Shown here: in pieces, positions 1 to 5,508 of the stretch | Layout of the letters: each line of letters begins with the position of its first letter | How positions within the stretch are numbered: the stretch's first letter is position 1 | Source of the DNA: Competibacteraceae bacterium UBA2788 | GTDB lineage: Bacteria; Pseudomonadota; Gammaproteobacteria; Competibacterales; Competibacteraceae | Assembly: GCA_002352185.1 (NCBI GenBank) | Contig: DEHY01000041.1 | Coordinates: 8,910-14,417 of the forward strand | Direction: 5' to 3' | Length of the DNA: 5,508 nt | The notes under the pieces: model-generated | The model's input: only the letters and a program-made list of their open reading frames with translations | The model's database searches: none | What the model was told of the DNA's origin: nothing | Translations under genes and position numbers: made by a program

Positions 1-231
1 CAGACCAGTGAAATTACGCCGCCCCCCAAGCAAACGCTGGGACAGGACGATTTTTTCAAGCTGATGCTGGCGCAGATGAAAAACCAGGATCCGACCAAGC
101 CATTGGACGGCCAGCAATATCTGGGACAACTGGCGCAGTTCAGCACGCTGAAAAGCATTCAGGAGTTGCAGGTTTCTTTTGACAAGCTGGCGGAAGAATT
201 GAAACCCGGTTCAACCGCCTCAACCGGCTAA
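1..231 (+). CDS. flgD: FlgD, hook assembly (hook-capping) protein, C-terminal end only, short form
   Basis: The gene is open at the left edge; 76 codons are visible before the TAA at 229-231. The translation carries the conserved FlgD N-terminal region: LGQDDFFKLMLAQMKNQDP at about visible residues 13-31, then LAQFSTLKSIQELQ at about 44-57. In the family this region is needed for export and for helping FlgE subunits polymerise at the distal end of the hook. In enterobacterial FlgD (about 230 residues) it is followed by a Tudor-like/Ig-like C-terminal part of well over 100 residues. Here only about 19 residues follow (ending GSTASTG), so that part is absent. The 102 bases before flgE are too few to hold it and read as nothing similar, so I see no frameshift remnant. 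Short FlgD proteins are known in other phyla. The position directly upstream of flgE supports the call. Confidence 0.9.
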   Translation, partial: QTSEITPPPKQTLGQDDFFKLMLAQMKNQDPTKPLDGQQYLGQLAQFSTLKSIQELQVSFDKLAEELKPGSTASTG

Positions 232-333
232 TCGCAGGATTAAGACAGCGCAGGCGCAGAATGTCCAGGGTTCTTTCTTCCGCAACATGACCAAATGAAC
301 ATAGTCCGGATCATCCGGTGAGAGGGTAATTCC
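232..333 (+). other. flgD-flgE intergenic leader, non-coding
   Basis: These 102 bases hold no convincing gene. I looked for sigma-54 (GG-N10-GC) and sigma-28 type promoters and found no good match; the nearest GG/GC pair (269-270 and 282-283) has 11 bases between the pairs, one too many. The only structured part is the hairpin and ribosome binding site at the right end, listed separately. Confidence 0.6.
306..326 (+). promoter_or_regulatory. flgE leader hairpin and Shine-Dalgarno
   Basis: CCGGA (306-310) and TCCGG (314-318) form a perfect 5-bp stem with a 3-base loop. After 3 bases comes the Shine-Dalgarno GAGGG (322-326), then 7 bases to the ATG at 334. The same layout, with identical spacing, precedes the flgE paralogue at 1757. 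The hairpin leaves the ribosome binding site free, so it may stabilise the 5' side or bind a regulator rather than block translation; that role is inferred. Confidence 0.6.
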
Positions 334-1638
334 ATGTCGATGAATATTGCATTGACCGGCCTTAAAGCGGCTACGACCGATCTGAGCGTTATCTCCAATA
401 ACATTGCCAATGCCAATACTACCGGTTTCAAATTATCCAGAGCCGAGTTTGGCGATATGGTCGCCGGCAATTCGGCGAATAGCTCCGGCATGGGCGTACA
501 GTTGGAGGATATTAGCCAGCAATTCAAGCAGGGCAGCGTCAGTTCAACCGGGAAAACACTCGATCTCGCGATTAACGGCGAAGGATTTTTCAACATCAAG
601 CAGGACGGCGCTGATCTTTATACCCGGGCGGGCATTTTTGATACGGATAACGATGGCTATGTGGTGAATAGCCTGAGCCAGAACCTGCAAGGTTATGGCG
701 TGGATGCAACCACCAACAAGCTAACAGCCATTGTAGGCGATTTGCGCATTGATACGGCTGACATGAAGCCAACGCCCACCACGACGGTGGATGCCGGCGT
801 GAATCTGGATGCGAATGCGACCATCCCACCGGTAGCCGCTTTTGATCCTGCCAACCCGGATTCTTTCAACTCCACTACATCATTAACGATCTATGACAGT
901 TTGGGTAATAGTCACAGGTTCGATCTCTATTTCATAAAAACCGCTACGCTGACCTGGGATGTGCAGGCCACCCGGAATGGTGGGGAGCCGATTACAACGG
1001 CGACATCTGCGCCAACCCTTTACACGCCGGCTGCAGTGGCGCCCTCAGTGCTAACTAACCTTCAGTTCGACTCAAAAGGCTTACCGATTGATTCCGATCC
1101 GGCCACTGCGGGAACGCAGCCGATCAAGCTGTCGTTTACGATTCCAGCGGCGGATTTAATGCCGGCGATTCCCGGTACGCCTAATGGCGCTGACCCGCTG
1201 GTGATGGAAGTTAACTTTGAAAAAACAACTCAGTTTGGCGGCCCGTTCAGCGCTAATAGCCTGACTCAGGATGGCTACGCCAAAGGCCGTCTGACCGGCA
1301 TCAATGTAGATAAAAACGGCGAACTGTCGGGACGCTACAACAACGGCCAATCGAAGCTGATGGGGCAGGTGGTGTTGGCGAATTTCGCCAGTGTGCAAGG
1401 CTTGCAGCCGGTTGGCGACACCAATTGGGCCGAAACTGCGGCGTCTGGCCCGGCTTTGGTGGGGGCGCCGCAAACCGGAACCCTGGGCAAACTGGTGCCG
1501 AGCGCCCTGGAAGCGTCCAATGTGGATTTGACCGAACAGTTGGTCAACATGATCTCGGCGCAGCGTAATTTTCAGGCCAACACCCAGGTCATCAACACCA
1601 ACGGCACCCTTTATCAGTCCATCCTCAATATTCGCTAG
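334..1638 (+). CDS. flgE: FlgE, flagellar hook protein, full length
   Basis: This 434-residue protein is the subunit of the extracellular hook, the curved universal joint between rod and filament. The N-terminal rod/hook domain is clear: SNNIANANTTGF at about residues 21-32, followed by SRAEFGDMVAG at 35-45. TLDLAINGEGFF (75-86) and YTRAG (96-100) mark the next conserved part. The central FlaE-type domain that faces outward spans roughly 130-315, with its hallmark SLTIYDSLGNSHRFDLYF at about 183-200. The C-terminal region has VQGLQPVGDTNW (354-365) and the coiled-coil-forming end SNVDLTEQLVNMISAQRNFQ (395-414). Length is normal for a proteobacterial FlgE. The start at 334 has a Shine-Dalgarno GAGGG 7 bases upstream. 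The A+T content is higher than in the downstream genes. There is no signal peptide, as expected for a substrate of flagellar type III export. Confidence 0.97.
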   Translation: MSMNIALTGLKAATTDLSVISNNIANANTTGFKLSRAEFGDMVAGNSANSSGMGVQLEDISQQFKQGSVSSTGKTLDLAINGEGFFNIKQDGADLYTRAGIFDTDNDGYVVNSLSQNLQGYGVDATTNKLTAIVGDLRIDTADMKPTPTTTVDAGVNLDANATIPPVAAFDPANPDSFNSTTSLTIYDSLGNSHRFDLYFIKTATLTWDVQATRNGGEPITTATSAPTLYTPAAVAPSVLTNLQFDSKGLPIDSDPATAGTQPIKLSFTIPAADLMPAIPGTPNGADPLVMEVNFEKTTQFGGPFSANSLTQDGYAKGRLTGINVDKNGELSGRYNNGQSKLMGQVVLANFASVQGLQPVGDTNWAETAASGPALVGAPQTGTLGKLVPSALEASNVDLTEQLVNMISAQRNFQANTQVINTNGTLYQSILNIR

Positions 1639-1648
1639 GATTGAGGAT
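1621..1648 (+). repeat. Inverted repeat across the flgE stop codon
   Basis: ATCCTCAA (1621-1628) is perfectly complementary to TTGAGGAT (1641-1648), giving an 8-bp stem with a 12-base loop that holds the TAG stop at 1636-1638. No T-run follows, so it is not a standard intrinsic terminator. It could protect the 3' end of a processed flgE message or tune read-through, but this is inferred, and the stem is only moderately stable. Confidence 0.5.
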
Positions 1649-1653
1649 CACCG

Positions 1654-1689
1654 CTCACTCCTCTCTCCTTAAGGGAGAGGGGTTAGGAG
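1654..1689 (+). repeat. Palindromic intergenic repeat (stem-loop) between flgE and its paralogue
   Basis: CCTCTCTCC (1660-1668), TTAA, then GGGAGAGG (1673-1680) form an 8-bp stem with one bulged T and a TTAA loop; a few outer pairs extend it to about 1657-1683. The sequence resembles the CCTCTCCC/GGGAGAGG family of dispersed palindromes common between genes in many proteobacterial genomes (recognition from memory, not searched). No T-run follows on the right, so it is unlikely to be an intrinsic terminator. It may dampen read-through or shield the flgE mRNA end. Confidence 0.55.
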
Positions 1690-1728
1690 TCGGGGTTTAA
1701 TTCAGCGTCACCCAAGTTTCAGCGAAGC

Positions 1729-1749
1729 CCGGACACTCCGGCGCGAGGA
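1729..1749 (+). promoter_or_regulatory. Leader hairpin and Shine-Dalgarno of the flgE paralogue
   Basis: CCGGA (1729-1733), 3-base loop, TCCGG (1737-1741), 3 bases, Shine-Dalgarno GAGGA (1745-1749), then 7 bases to the ATG at 1757. Stem sequence and every spacing match the element in front of flgE (306-326), while loop and spacer bases differ. None of flgF, flgG, flgH or flgI has it. This suggests either a leader duplicated with the gene or a shared control site for hook-type subunits. Confidence 0.6.
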
Positions 1750-1756
1750 CAAAATT

Positions 1757-2500
1757 ATGTCAATGTATACCGCAGTATCGGGCGTTAAAGCCGCCGCCCT
1801 AGACCTGAATACGACCTCCCAAAACATTGCCAACGCCAGCACCACCGGATTCAAGAATTCCCGTGCGGAATTCGGCGACATGGTGGCGGGCAAGAATGGC
1901 ATTGGCGTACAAACCGAAGCAATCAATCAGCTTTTCCAGCAGGGTGGCGTCATTTCAACCGGCAATGACGGCAGCAGCGGCCAACTGGATTTGGCGATTA
2001 TGGGGAATGGCTTCTTTAAGGTTACTGACAGCAGCAGCATCAGCCCACTCTACACTCGCGCCGGCAGTTTCCACATGGACGCCACCAGCCGCAAAATCGT
2101 CAATAATCTCGGCCAGAGCCTGCAAAGCGCCGCCGGCGCAGATATAGTGGTGCCCGCTGATCAAACGATTACGAGCTTCAACAGCATTACAGGCACCATC
2201 AACTTCTCTGACGGCACCTCCGCCCAAGTGGGACTGGTTAACTTCCCCAACGCACAGGGCCTCAAGGCGGTAGGCGACACCAACTGGGTTGCGACCACGG
2301 CATCCGGCCAAGCAACGGCTATCGCCGCGCCGGGAACCGGAACTCTCGGCAATATCAAGGGCGGCGCGCTGGAAGCCTCCAACGTGGACCTGACCGATCA
2401 ACTGGTCAACATGATCATCGCCCAGCGCAATTTCCAGGCCAACGCCAAGGTCATCACGACTGAAAATACCCTCTCCGAAACCGTCATCAACATCCGCTGA
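1757..2500 (+). CDS. Short FlgE paralogue (mini-hook protein) lacking the central domain
   Basis: This 247-residue protein of the rod/hook/axial family is closest to the FlgE just upstream. The first 45 residues match FlgE at 32 of 45 positions, including STTGF and SRAEFGDMVAG. A 30-residue block near the C-terminus (ALEASNVDLT to KVI, 204-233) matches at 26 of 30. GDTNW and the ending INIR are also shared. What is missing corresponds to about FlgE residues 125-315, the outward-facing FlaE domain. It lacks the FlgG-specific segment and the MDR start of FlgF, and true flgF and flgG follow, so it is neither. Short hook proteins with only the inner domains exist (the Bacillus subtilis hook protein is about 260 residues), so it could be a second hook subunit, a hook-rod junction or a regulated variant. 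Function is not established. The Shine-Dalgarno GAGGA lies 7 bases before the ATG. Confidence 0.88.
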   Translation: MSMYTAVSGVKAAALDLNTTSQNIANASTTGFKNSRAEFGDMVAGKNGIGVQTEAINQLFQQGGVISTGNDGSSGQLDLAIMGNGFFKVTDSSSISPLYTRAGSFHMDATSRKIVNNLGQSLQSAAGADIVVPADQTITSFNSITGTINFSDGTSAQVGLVNFPNAQGLKAVGDTNWVATTASGQATAIAAPGTGTLGNIKGGALEASNVDLTDQLVNMIIAQRNFQANAKVITTENTLSETVINIR

Positions 2501-2519
2501 CCTCGGAAGCGTTTGACTC

Positions 2520-3263
2520 ATGGACCGCATGCTCTATGTCGCGATGACCGGCGCCCAGCAGACGTTACGAGCGCAGGCCATCACCAGTCACAACCTGGCC
2601 AACGCCAACACCGTCGGCTTTCGGCAGGACATGGCCGACTTTCGCAACATGCCGGTCTTTGGCGATGGATTGCCGACGCGCTCCTACGCTATGGCCGAGC
2701 GCTCCGGCATCGATCTGAAATCCGGCAAGCTGATAAGTACCGGTCGGGAGCTGGATGTCGCTATTCAGGGCGAAGGCTGGATCACCATTCAGGCACCCGA
2801 CGGCAACGAGGCCTATACCCGCTCCGGCGATCTGCAACGCGACGCCAACGGCCTGTTGACTACGGCCACCGGCTATCCGGTGCTGGGCAACGGCGGCCCT
2901 ATCTCCATTCCGCCGACCGAAAAAATCGAGATCGGCGCCGACGGAACCATTTCCATCCGCCCACCGGGTGAATCGGCCAGCAACCTGGTCGTGGTGGATC
3001 GCATCAAGCTGATCAAACCCACCGCCGACAACCCTCTGTATAAAGACAGCAGCGGCCTGATGCGCACTGCCGACGGTCGACCCGCTCCGGCGGATGCCTC
3101 CGTGACACTGGTGGCCGGAGCGCTGGAAGGCAGCAATGTCAATCCCGCCGAAGCGCTGATCAACATGATTGAATCGGCCCGCCGCTTTGAAATGCAGATC
3201 AAGATGATGAGTACGGCGAAGGAAAACGCCGACACCGCCAACCAATTGCTACGTCTGGAATAG
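2520..3263 (+). CDS. flgF: FlgF, flagellar proximal rod protein
   Basis: This 247-residue protein is a component of the proximal part of the periplasmic drive-shaft rod, exported by the flagellar type III system. The start MDRMLYVAMTGA is typical of FlgF, followed by the rod motif HNLANANTVGFR at 24-35. STGRELDVAIQGEGWITI (73-90) and AYTRSGDLQRDANG (98-111) are the conserved core. The C-terminal rod helix is GALEGSNVNPAEALINMIES (200-219) followed by ARRFEMQIKMM. Length matches the usual 245-250 residues. The start at 2520 is preceded by GGAAG at 2505-2509, a rather distant Shine-Dalgarno (10 bases). Only 19 bases separate it from the upstream mini-flgE and 12 from flgG, indicating one transcript. 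Nothing in it looks damaged. Confidence 0.96.
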   Translation: MDRMLYVAMTGAQQTLRAQAITSHNLANANTVGFRQDMADFRNMPVFGDGLPTRSYAMAERSGIDLKSGKLISTGRELDVAIQGEGWITIQAPDGNEAYTRSGDLQRDANGLLTTATGYPVLGNGGPISIPPTEKIEIGADGTISIRPPGESASNLVVVDRIKLIKPTADNPLYKDSSGLMRTADGRPAPADASVTLVAGALEGSNVNPAEALINMIESARRFEMQIKMMSTAKENADTANQLLRLE

Positions 3264-3266
3264 GAG
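3263..3266 (+). promoter_or_regulatory. Shine-Dalgarno of flgG overlapping the flgF stop
   Basis: GGAG begins on the last base of the flgF stop TAG (3261-3263) and lies 9 bases before the flgG ATG at 3276. The overlap suggests translational coupling of the two rod genes. Confidence 0.6.
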
Positions 3267-3275
3267 TACACACCA

Positions 3276-4061
3276 ATGACTTCCGCCTTATGGGTCGGCA
3301 AGACCGGCCTGGATGCCCAACAGACGCGCATGTCGGTCATTTCCAACAATCTGGCTAATGTCAGCACCACCGGCTACAAGCGCGGTCGCGCCCAATTCGA
3401 GGATTTGATGTACCAGAACGTGCGCCAGACCGGCGCGCAGTCCTCGCAAAATACCCAACTGCCTTCAGGGCTGATGCTGGGCACCGGGGTGCGCACCGTG
3501 TCCACCGCCAAGCTCTTTACCCAAGGTAATATCATCCAGACCGGCAACAACCTGGATCTCGCCATCAGTGGCCGGGGTTTTTTCGAGATTCAAATGCCCG
3601 ACGGCACCAGCGCCTACACCCGCGACGGCTCGTTCCAGCTTAACGACCAAGGCCAGATCGTCACTTCCAACGGCTATCTGCTGCAACCGGCCATCACCTT
3701 GCCCACCGGCGTCCAGAGCGTCACCGTCGGCCGCGACGGCGTGATCAGCGCGCAACTGGCCGGCCAGGCGACAGCCACCCAAATCGGCACGCTCCAGACT
3801 GTTGATTTCATCAATCCCGCCGGCTTGCAGGCCGTCGGTCAAAACCTGTTCGTGCAATCGTCGGCCAGCGGCGATCCGCAACCCGGCAATCCCGACGCCA
3901 ACGGGCGAGGTTCGATCATGCAAGGCGCGCTGGAGACCTCCAACGTCAACGTGGTGGAGGAAATGGTGGACATGATCGAAACCCAGCGCGCCTATGAAAT
4001 GAACTCCAAGGTGATCTCCACCACCGATCAGATGCTGCAATACACCAATCAAAACCTGTAG
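3276..4061 (+). CDS. flgG: FlgG, flagellar distal rod protein
   Basis: This 261-residue protein builds the distal rod that crosses the P and L rings. The N-terminal rod motif SNNLANVSTTGYKRGRAQFE spans 23-42. The FlgG-specific segment, YQNVRQTGAQSSQNTQLP, sits at 46-63; in Salmonella this segment makes the rod straight and stiff, and it separates FlgG from FlgE. NLDLAISGRGFFEI (92-105) and AYTRDGSF (113-120) form the core. The C-terminal helix carries GALETSNVNVVEEMVDMIET (217-236), then QRAYEMNSKVI. Length is the usual 260-262 residues. It lies between flgF (12-base gap) and flgH (9-base gap) as in classic flg operons. GC is high here (45 of 60 bases in 3721-3780). No defects are seen. Confidence 0.98.
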   Translation: MTSALWVGKTGLDAQQTRMSVISNNLANVSTTGYKRGRAQFEDLMYQNVRQTGAQSSQNTQLPSGLMLGTGVRTVSTAKLFTQGNIIQTGNNLDLAISGRGFFEIQMPDGTSAYTRDGSFQLNDQGQIVTSNGYLLQPAITLPTGVQSVTVGRDGVISAQLAGQATATQIGTLQTVDFINPAGLQAVGQNLFVQSSASGDPQPGNPDANGRGSIMQGALETSNVNVVEEMVDMIETQRAYEMNSKVISTTDQMLQYTNQNL

Positions 4062-4070
4062 GCCGCCGCC

Positions 4071-4748
4071 ATGAAAAAATCCGCCGCATTCGTTTCGATC
4101 ATTTTGCTGTCTGGGTGCAGCGGCCTGGCTCCGCATTACGACTTCAAACCGGTCACGCCGCAGATTATGCCATTGGCCGATTCCCCTGATCCCAGCCCAC
4201 GCCGTTCCGGCACGATTTATCAGACCGGACGCGATATGCGGGTGTTCGAGGATCGCACCGCACGCCGGGTCGGCGACATCGTAGTGATCCGGCTGGTCGA
4301 GAATACCGCCGCCACCAAATCGGCGACCACTAAAGTCACCAAGGAAAGCGAGATCGGCCTGACGAATCCCGCCTTTTTCGGCCCCCCGTTGACCGCCGGA
4401 TCAGTGACTCTGGAAACCGACATCCAGGGGAAGCGCAAGCTCAACGGCGATGGCTCCAGCGATCAGAGCAACAGCCTGACCGGCAATATTTCCGCCGTGG
4501 TGATCGGCGTCTATCCCAATGGCAATCTGGCGGTTCGCGGCGAGAAAATGCTGACTCTGAATCAGGGCGAGGAAATGGTGCAAATTTCCGGGGTCATCCG
4601 GCCCGAAGACATCCTGCCGAGCAATGTGATTCTGTCCAGCCAGGTCGCCGACGCCAAAATCACCTATGCCGGCAACGGCGTACTGGCCGACGCCAATACC
4701 GCCGGCTGGTTGAGCCGTTTCTTCCTCAGCCCGCTGTGGCCGTTTTGA
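4071..4748 (+). CDS. flgH: FlgH, flagellar L-ring lipoprotein
   Basis: This 225-residue outer-membrane lipoprotein forms the L ring, the bushing that lets the rod pass the outer membrane. The N-terminus is a lipoprotein signal peptide: MKK, a hydrophobic run to residue 13, and the lipobox LSGC with the acylated cysteine at 16. Family hallmarks are [20 protein letters not shown] (68-87), LTGNISAVV (136-144), [17 protein letters not shown] (152-168), [10 protein letters not shown] (172-181) and the C-terminal [17 protein letters not shown] (209-225). Length is within the usual range. The start follows the flgG stop by 9 bases and has only a weak Shine-Dalgarno (TAGG, 4059-4062), so its translation is probably coupled to flgG. 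It depends functionally on the P ring made from the next gene. Confidence 0.97.
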   Translation: MKKSAAFVSIILLSGCSGLAPHYDFKPVTPQIMPLADSPDPSPRRSGTIYQTGRDMRVFEDRTARRVGDIVVIRLVENTAATKSATTKVTKESEIGLTNPAFFGPPLTAGSVTLETDIQGKRKLNGDGSSDQSNSLTGNISAVVIGVYPNGNLAVRGEKMLTLNQGEEMVQISGVIRPEDILPSNVILSSQVADAKITYAGNGVLADANTAGWLSRFFLSPLWPF

Positions 4749-4752
4749 GATC

Positions 4753-4812
4753 AGTAGCACGGGCATTCTGCCCGTGTCTAACCGACCACACGGACAGGAT
4801 GCCCGTGCTACT
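4753..4812 (+). repeat. 60-base nested palindrome between flgH and flgI (REP/MITE-like)
   Basis: Two 24-base arms (4753-4776 and 4789-4812) flank a 12-base spacer. They are complementary at 22 of 24 positions; in RNA the other two are a U-G wobble and one mismatch. Each arm is itself a small hairpin: CACGGGCA/TGCCCGTG with a 3-base loop on the left is perfect, and the right copy has one mismatch. The element begins 4 bases after the flgH stop and ends 2 bases before the flgI Shine-Dalgarno. No T-run follows, so it is not a typical terminator. The form resembles dispersed palindromic repeats; whether other copies exist cannot be seen from this window. Confidence 0.75.
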
Positions 4813-4814
4813 CC

Positions 4815-4820
4815 AAGAGG
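4815..4820 (+). promoter_or_regulatory. Shine-Dalgarno that fixes the flgI start
   Basis: AAGAGG lies 8 bases before the ATG at 4829. An in-frame ATG at 4799 would add 10 residues in front of the signal peptide, lies inside the palindrome and has no spaced Shine-Dalgarno, so 4829 is preferred. Confidence 0.65.
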
Positions 4821-4828
4821 TCAAACCC

Positions 4829-5508
4829 ATGTTCCGCCGCTCTCTGCTACTCCTGCTACTCCTGCTGACGACGGCCAGCGCCGAGGCCGAGCGCATCAAG
4901 GACCTGGCGGTGATCGCCGGGGTGCGCAATAACCAACTGCTCGGTTATGGCCTGGTGGTTGGATTGAACGGCACTGGCGATCAGACCACGCAAACCCCGT
5001 TTACGGTCAAGAGCCTCAAAAGCATGTTGTCCAATCTGGGTGTCAACATTGCGCCAGAACTCAACCTGCAACTGAAAAACGTCGCGGCTGTTTCCGTCCA
5101 CGCTGAACTGCAACCCTTCGTTAAACCCGGACAGACCCTCGATGTGACGGTCTCTTCCATCGGCAACGCCAAGAGTTTGCAAGGCGGCAGCCTGTTGATG
5201 ACCCCGTTGAAGGGCGCTGATGGCGCGGTTTACGCCATGGCGCAAGGAAATATGGTCGTGGGCGGAATCAGCGCCGCATCAGGAGGCGCCAGCGTGACCG
5301 TCAATATTCCCAGCACCGGACGCATTCCCAACGGCGCCACGGTCGAGCGTCAAGTTCCCGACAACTTCGGCAAGGACGGGCCAATCACCCTGAATCTCCG
5401 CCAGGCCGATTTCACTACCGCCGAGCGGATGGTCGAGGCGATCAACAAGGCATTGGGCGGCGAGGTCGCGCAAGCGCTGGACGCTTCCTCGGTCGAGGTG
5501 CGCGGCCC
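4829..5508 (+). CDS. flgI: FlgI, flagellar P-ring protein, N-terminal part (cut by window end)
   Basis: 226 codons are visible of a protein normally about 365-375 residues long; the frame is still open at the right edge. FlgI is secreted to the periplasm and forms the peptidoglycan-level P ring around the FlgG rod, usually with the chaperone FlgA. It begins with a Sec signal peptide: MFRR, eight leucines (6-13), then TTASA with likely cleavage after Ala18. The mature start [20 protein letters not shown] and then [13 protein letters not shown] (about 21-53) are strong FlgI signatures. Further matches are [15 protein letters not shown] (58-72), [15 protein letters not shown] (84-98), [20 protein letters not shown] (102-121), [11 protein letters not shown] (123-133) and [13 protein letters not shown]. 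It sits after flgH as in classic operons, but with an 80-base gap filled largely by a palindrome. No frameshift or lesion is seen. Confidence 0.97.
   Translation, partial: MFRRSLLLLLLLLTTASAEAERIKDLAVIAGVRNNQLLGYGLVVGLNGTGDQTTQTPFTVKSLKSMLSNLGVNIAPELNLQLKNVAAVSVHAELQPFVKPGQTLDVTVSSIGNAKSLQGGSLLMTPLKGADGAVYAMAQGNMVVGGISAASGGASVTVNIPSTGRIPNGATVERQVPDNFGKDGPITLNLRQADFTTAERMVEAINKALGGEVAQALDASSVEVRG
4844..4867 (+). repeat. Short tandem repeat in the flgI signal peptide
   Basis: CTGCTACTC occurs twice in tandem (4844-4852, 4853-4861) and is followed by CTGCTG, encoding the eight-leucine core of the signal peptide. The unit is 9 bases, so copy-number change would alter core length by three leucines without shifting the frame. 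Confidence 0.6.

Noticed and set aside
1692..1706. Possible sigma-54 promoter (GG-N10-GC) before the mini-flgE
   Set aside because: GG at 1693-1694 and GC at 1705-1706 have the right spacing, but the surrounding bases do not match the TGGCAC/TTGC consensus, so a chance match is likely.
1757..2500. The 247-residue gene as flgF or as a broken flgE
   Set aside because: A proper FlgF (MDR start, typical core) follows at 2520. The reading frame here is intact with a good ribosome binding site and conserved ends, and codon differences from flgE are largely synonymous in conserved blocks, so it is neither flgF nor a pseudogene.
1955..3245. Long open frames on the minus strand (1955-2530 and 2565-3245)
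   Set aside because: They lie wholly or almost wholly opposite the mini-flgE and flgF, whose proteins are clearly recognisable. Their products are rich in the Gly/Ala/His/Val pattern typical of reverse-strand shadows in GC-rich genes and show no known motif.
3465..4136. 223-codon open frame on the minus strand opposite flgG
   Set aside because: The sense strand encodes an intact FlgG with all hallmarks. The antisense product is low-complexity His/Gly/Asp-rich with no recognisable domain.
4753..4812. Intrinsic transcription terminator between flgH and flgI
   Set aside because: The stem is strong but is followed by CCAAGAGG rather than a T-run, and the next gene belongs to the same operon. 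A palindromic repeat is the better reading.
4799..4828. Upstream in-frame ATG as the flgI start
   Set aside because: It would place ten residues before the signal peptide, lies in the palindrome and lacks a properly spaced Shine-Dalgarno, whereas the ATG at 4829 has one.

Overview
This window is a stretch of a flagellar rod-hook-ring operon from a Gram-negative bacterium. All genes lie on the + strand. The order is flgD (3' end only), flgE, a second short flgE-like gene, flgF, flgG, flgH and flgI (5' part only). Genes for both an outer-membrane L-ring lipoprotein (FlgH) and a P-ring protein with a signal peptide (FlgI) show a diderm cell. The gene order, protein style and moderately high GC suggest a proteobacterium, most likely a gammaproteobacterium. 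The dispersed-type palindromes between genes would fit an uncultured or environmental lineage (perhaps Competibacter-like), but this taxon guess is weak.

Layout: bases 1-231 encode the end of FlgD, which stops soon after the conserved N-terminal region and has no C-terminal cap domain. Bases 232-333 are a non-coding leader of flgE with a small hairpin next to the ribosome binding site. Bases 334-1638 are a full-length hook protein gene, flgE. Bases 1639-1756 are non-coding; together with the last codons of flgE they hold two stem-loops, then a leader for the next gene that copies the layout of the flgE leader. Bases 1757-2500 encode a 247-residue FlgE paralogue that keeps both ends of FlgE but lacks the central exposed domain. 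flgF (2520-3263), flgG (3276-4061) and flgH (4071-4748) follow with gaps of only 9-19 bases. An 80-base gap filled mostly by a 60-base nested palindrome then precedes flgI (4829 to the window end).

How they work together: FlgF and FlgG form the proximal and distal rod, FlgI and FlgH form the P and L ring bushing around it, FlgD assists hook assembly at the growing tip, and FlgE is the hook subunit. The role of the extra mini-FlgE is not known. Because FlgF and FlgG are both present and the mini-FlgE lacks the FlgG-specific segment, it looks like a hook-type subunit rather than a replacement rod protein.

No wholly new system is visible. The points that stand out are the mini-FlgE, the duplicated leader element shared by the two hook-type genes, the short FlgD, and the hairpin-rich gaps.
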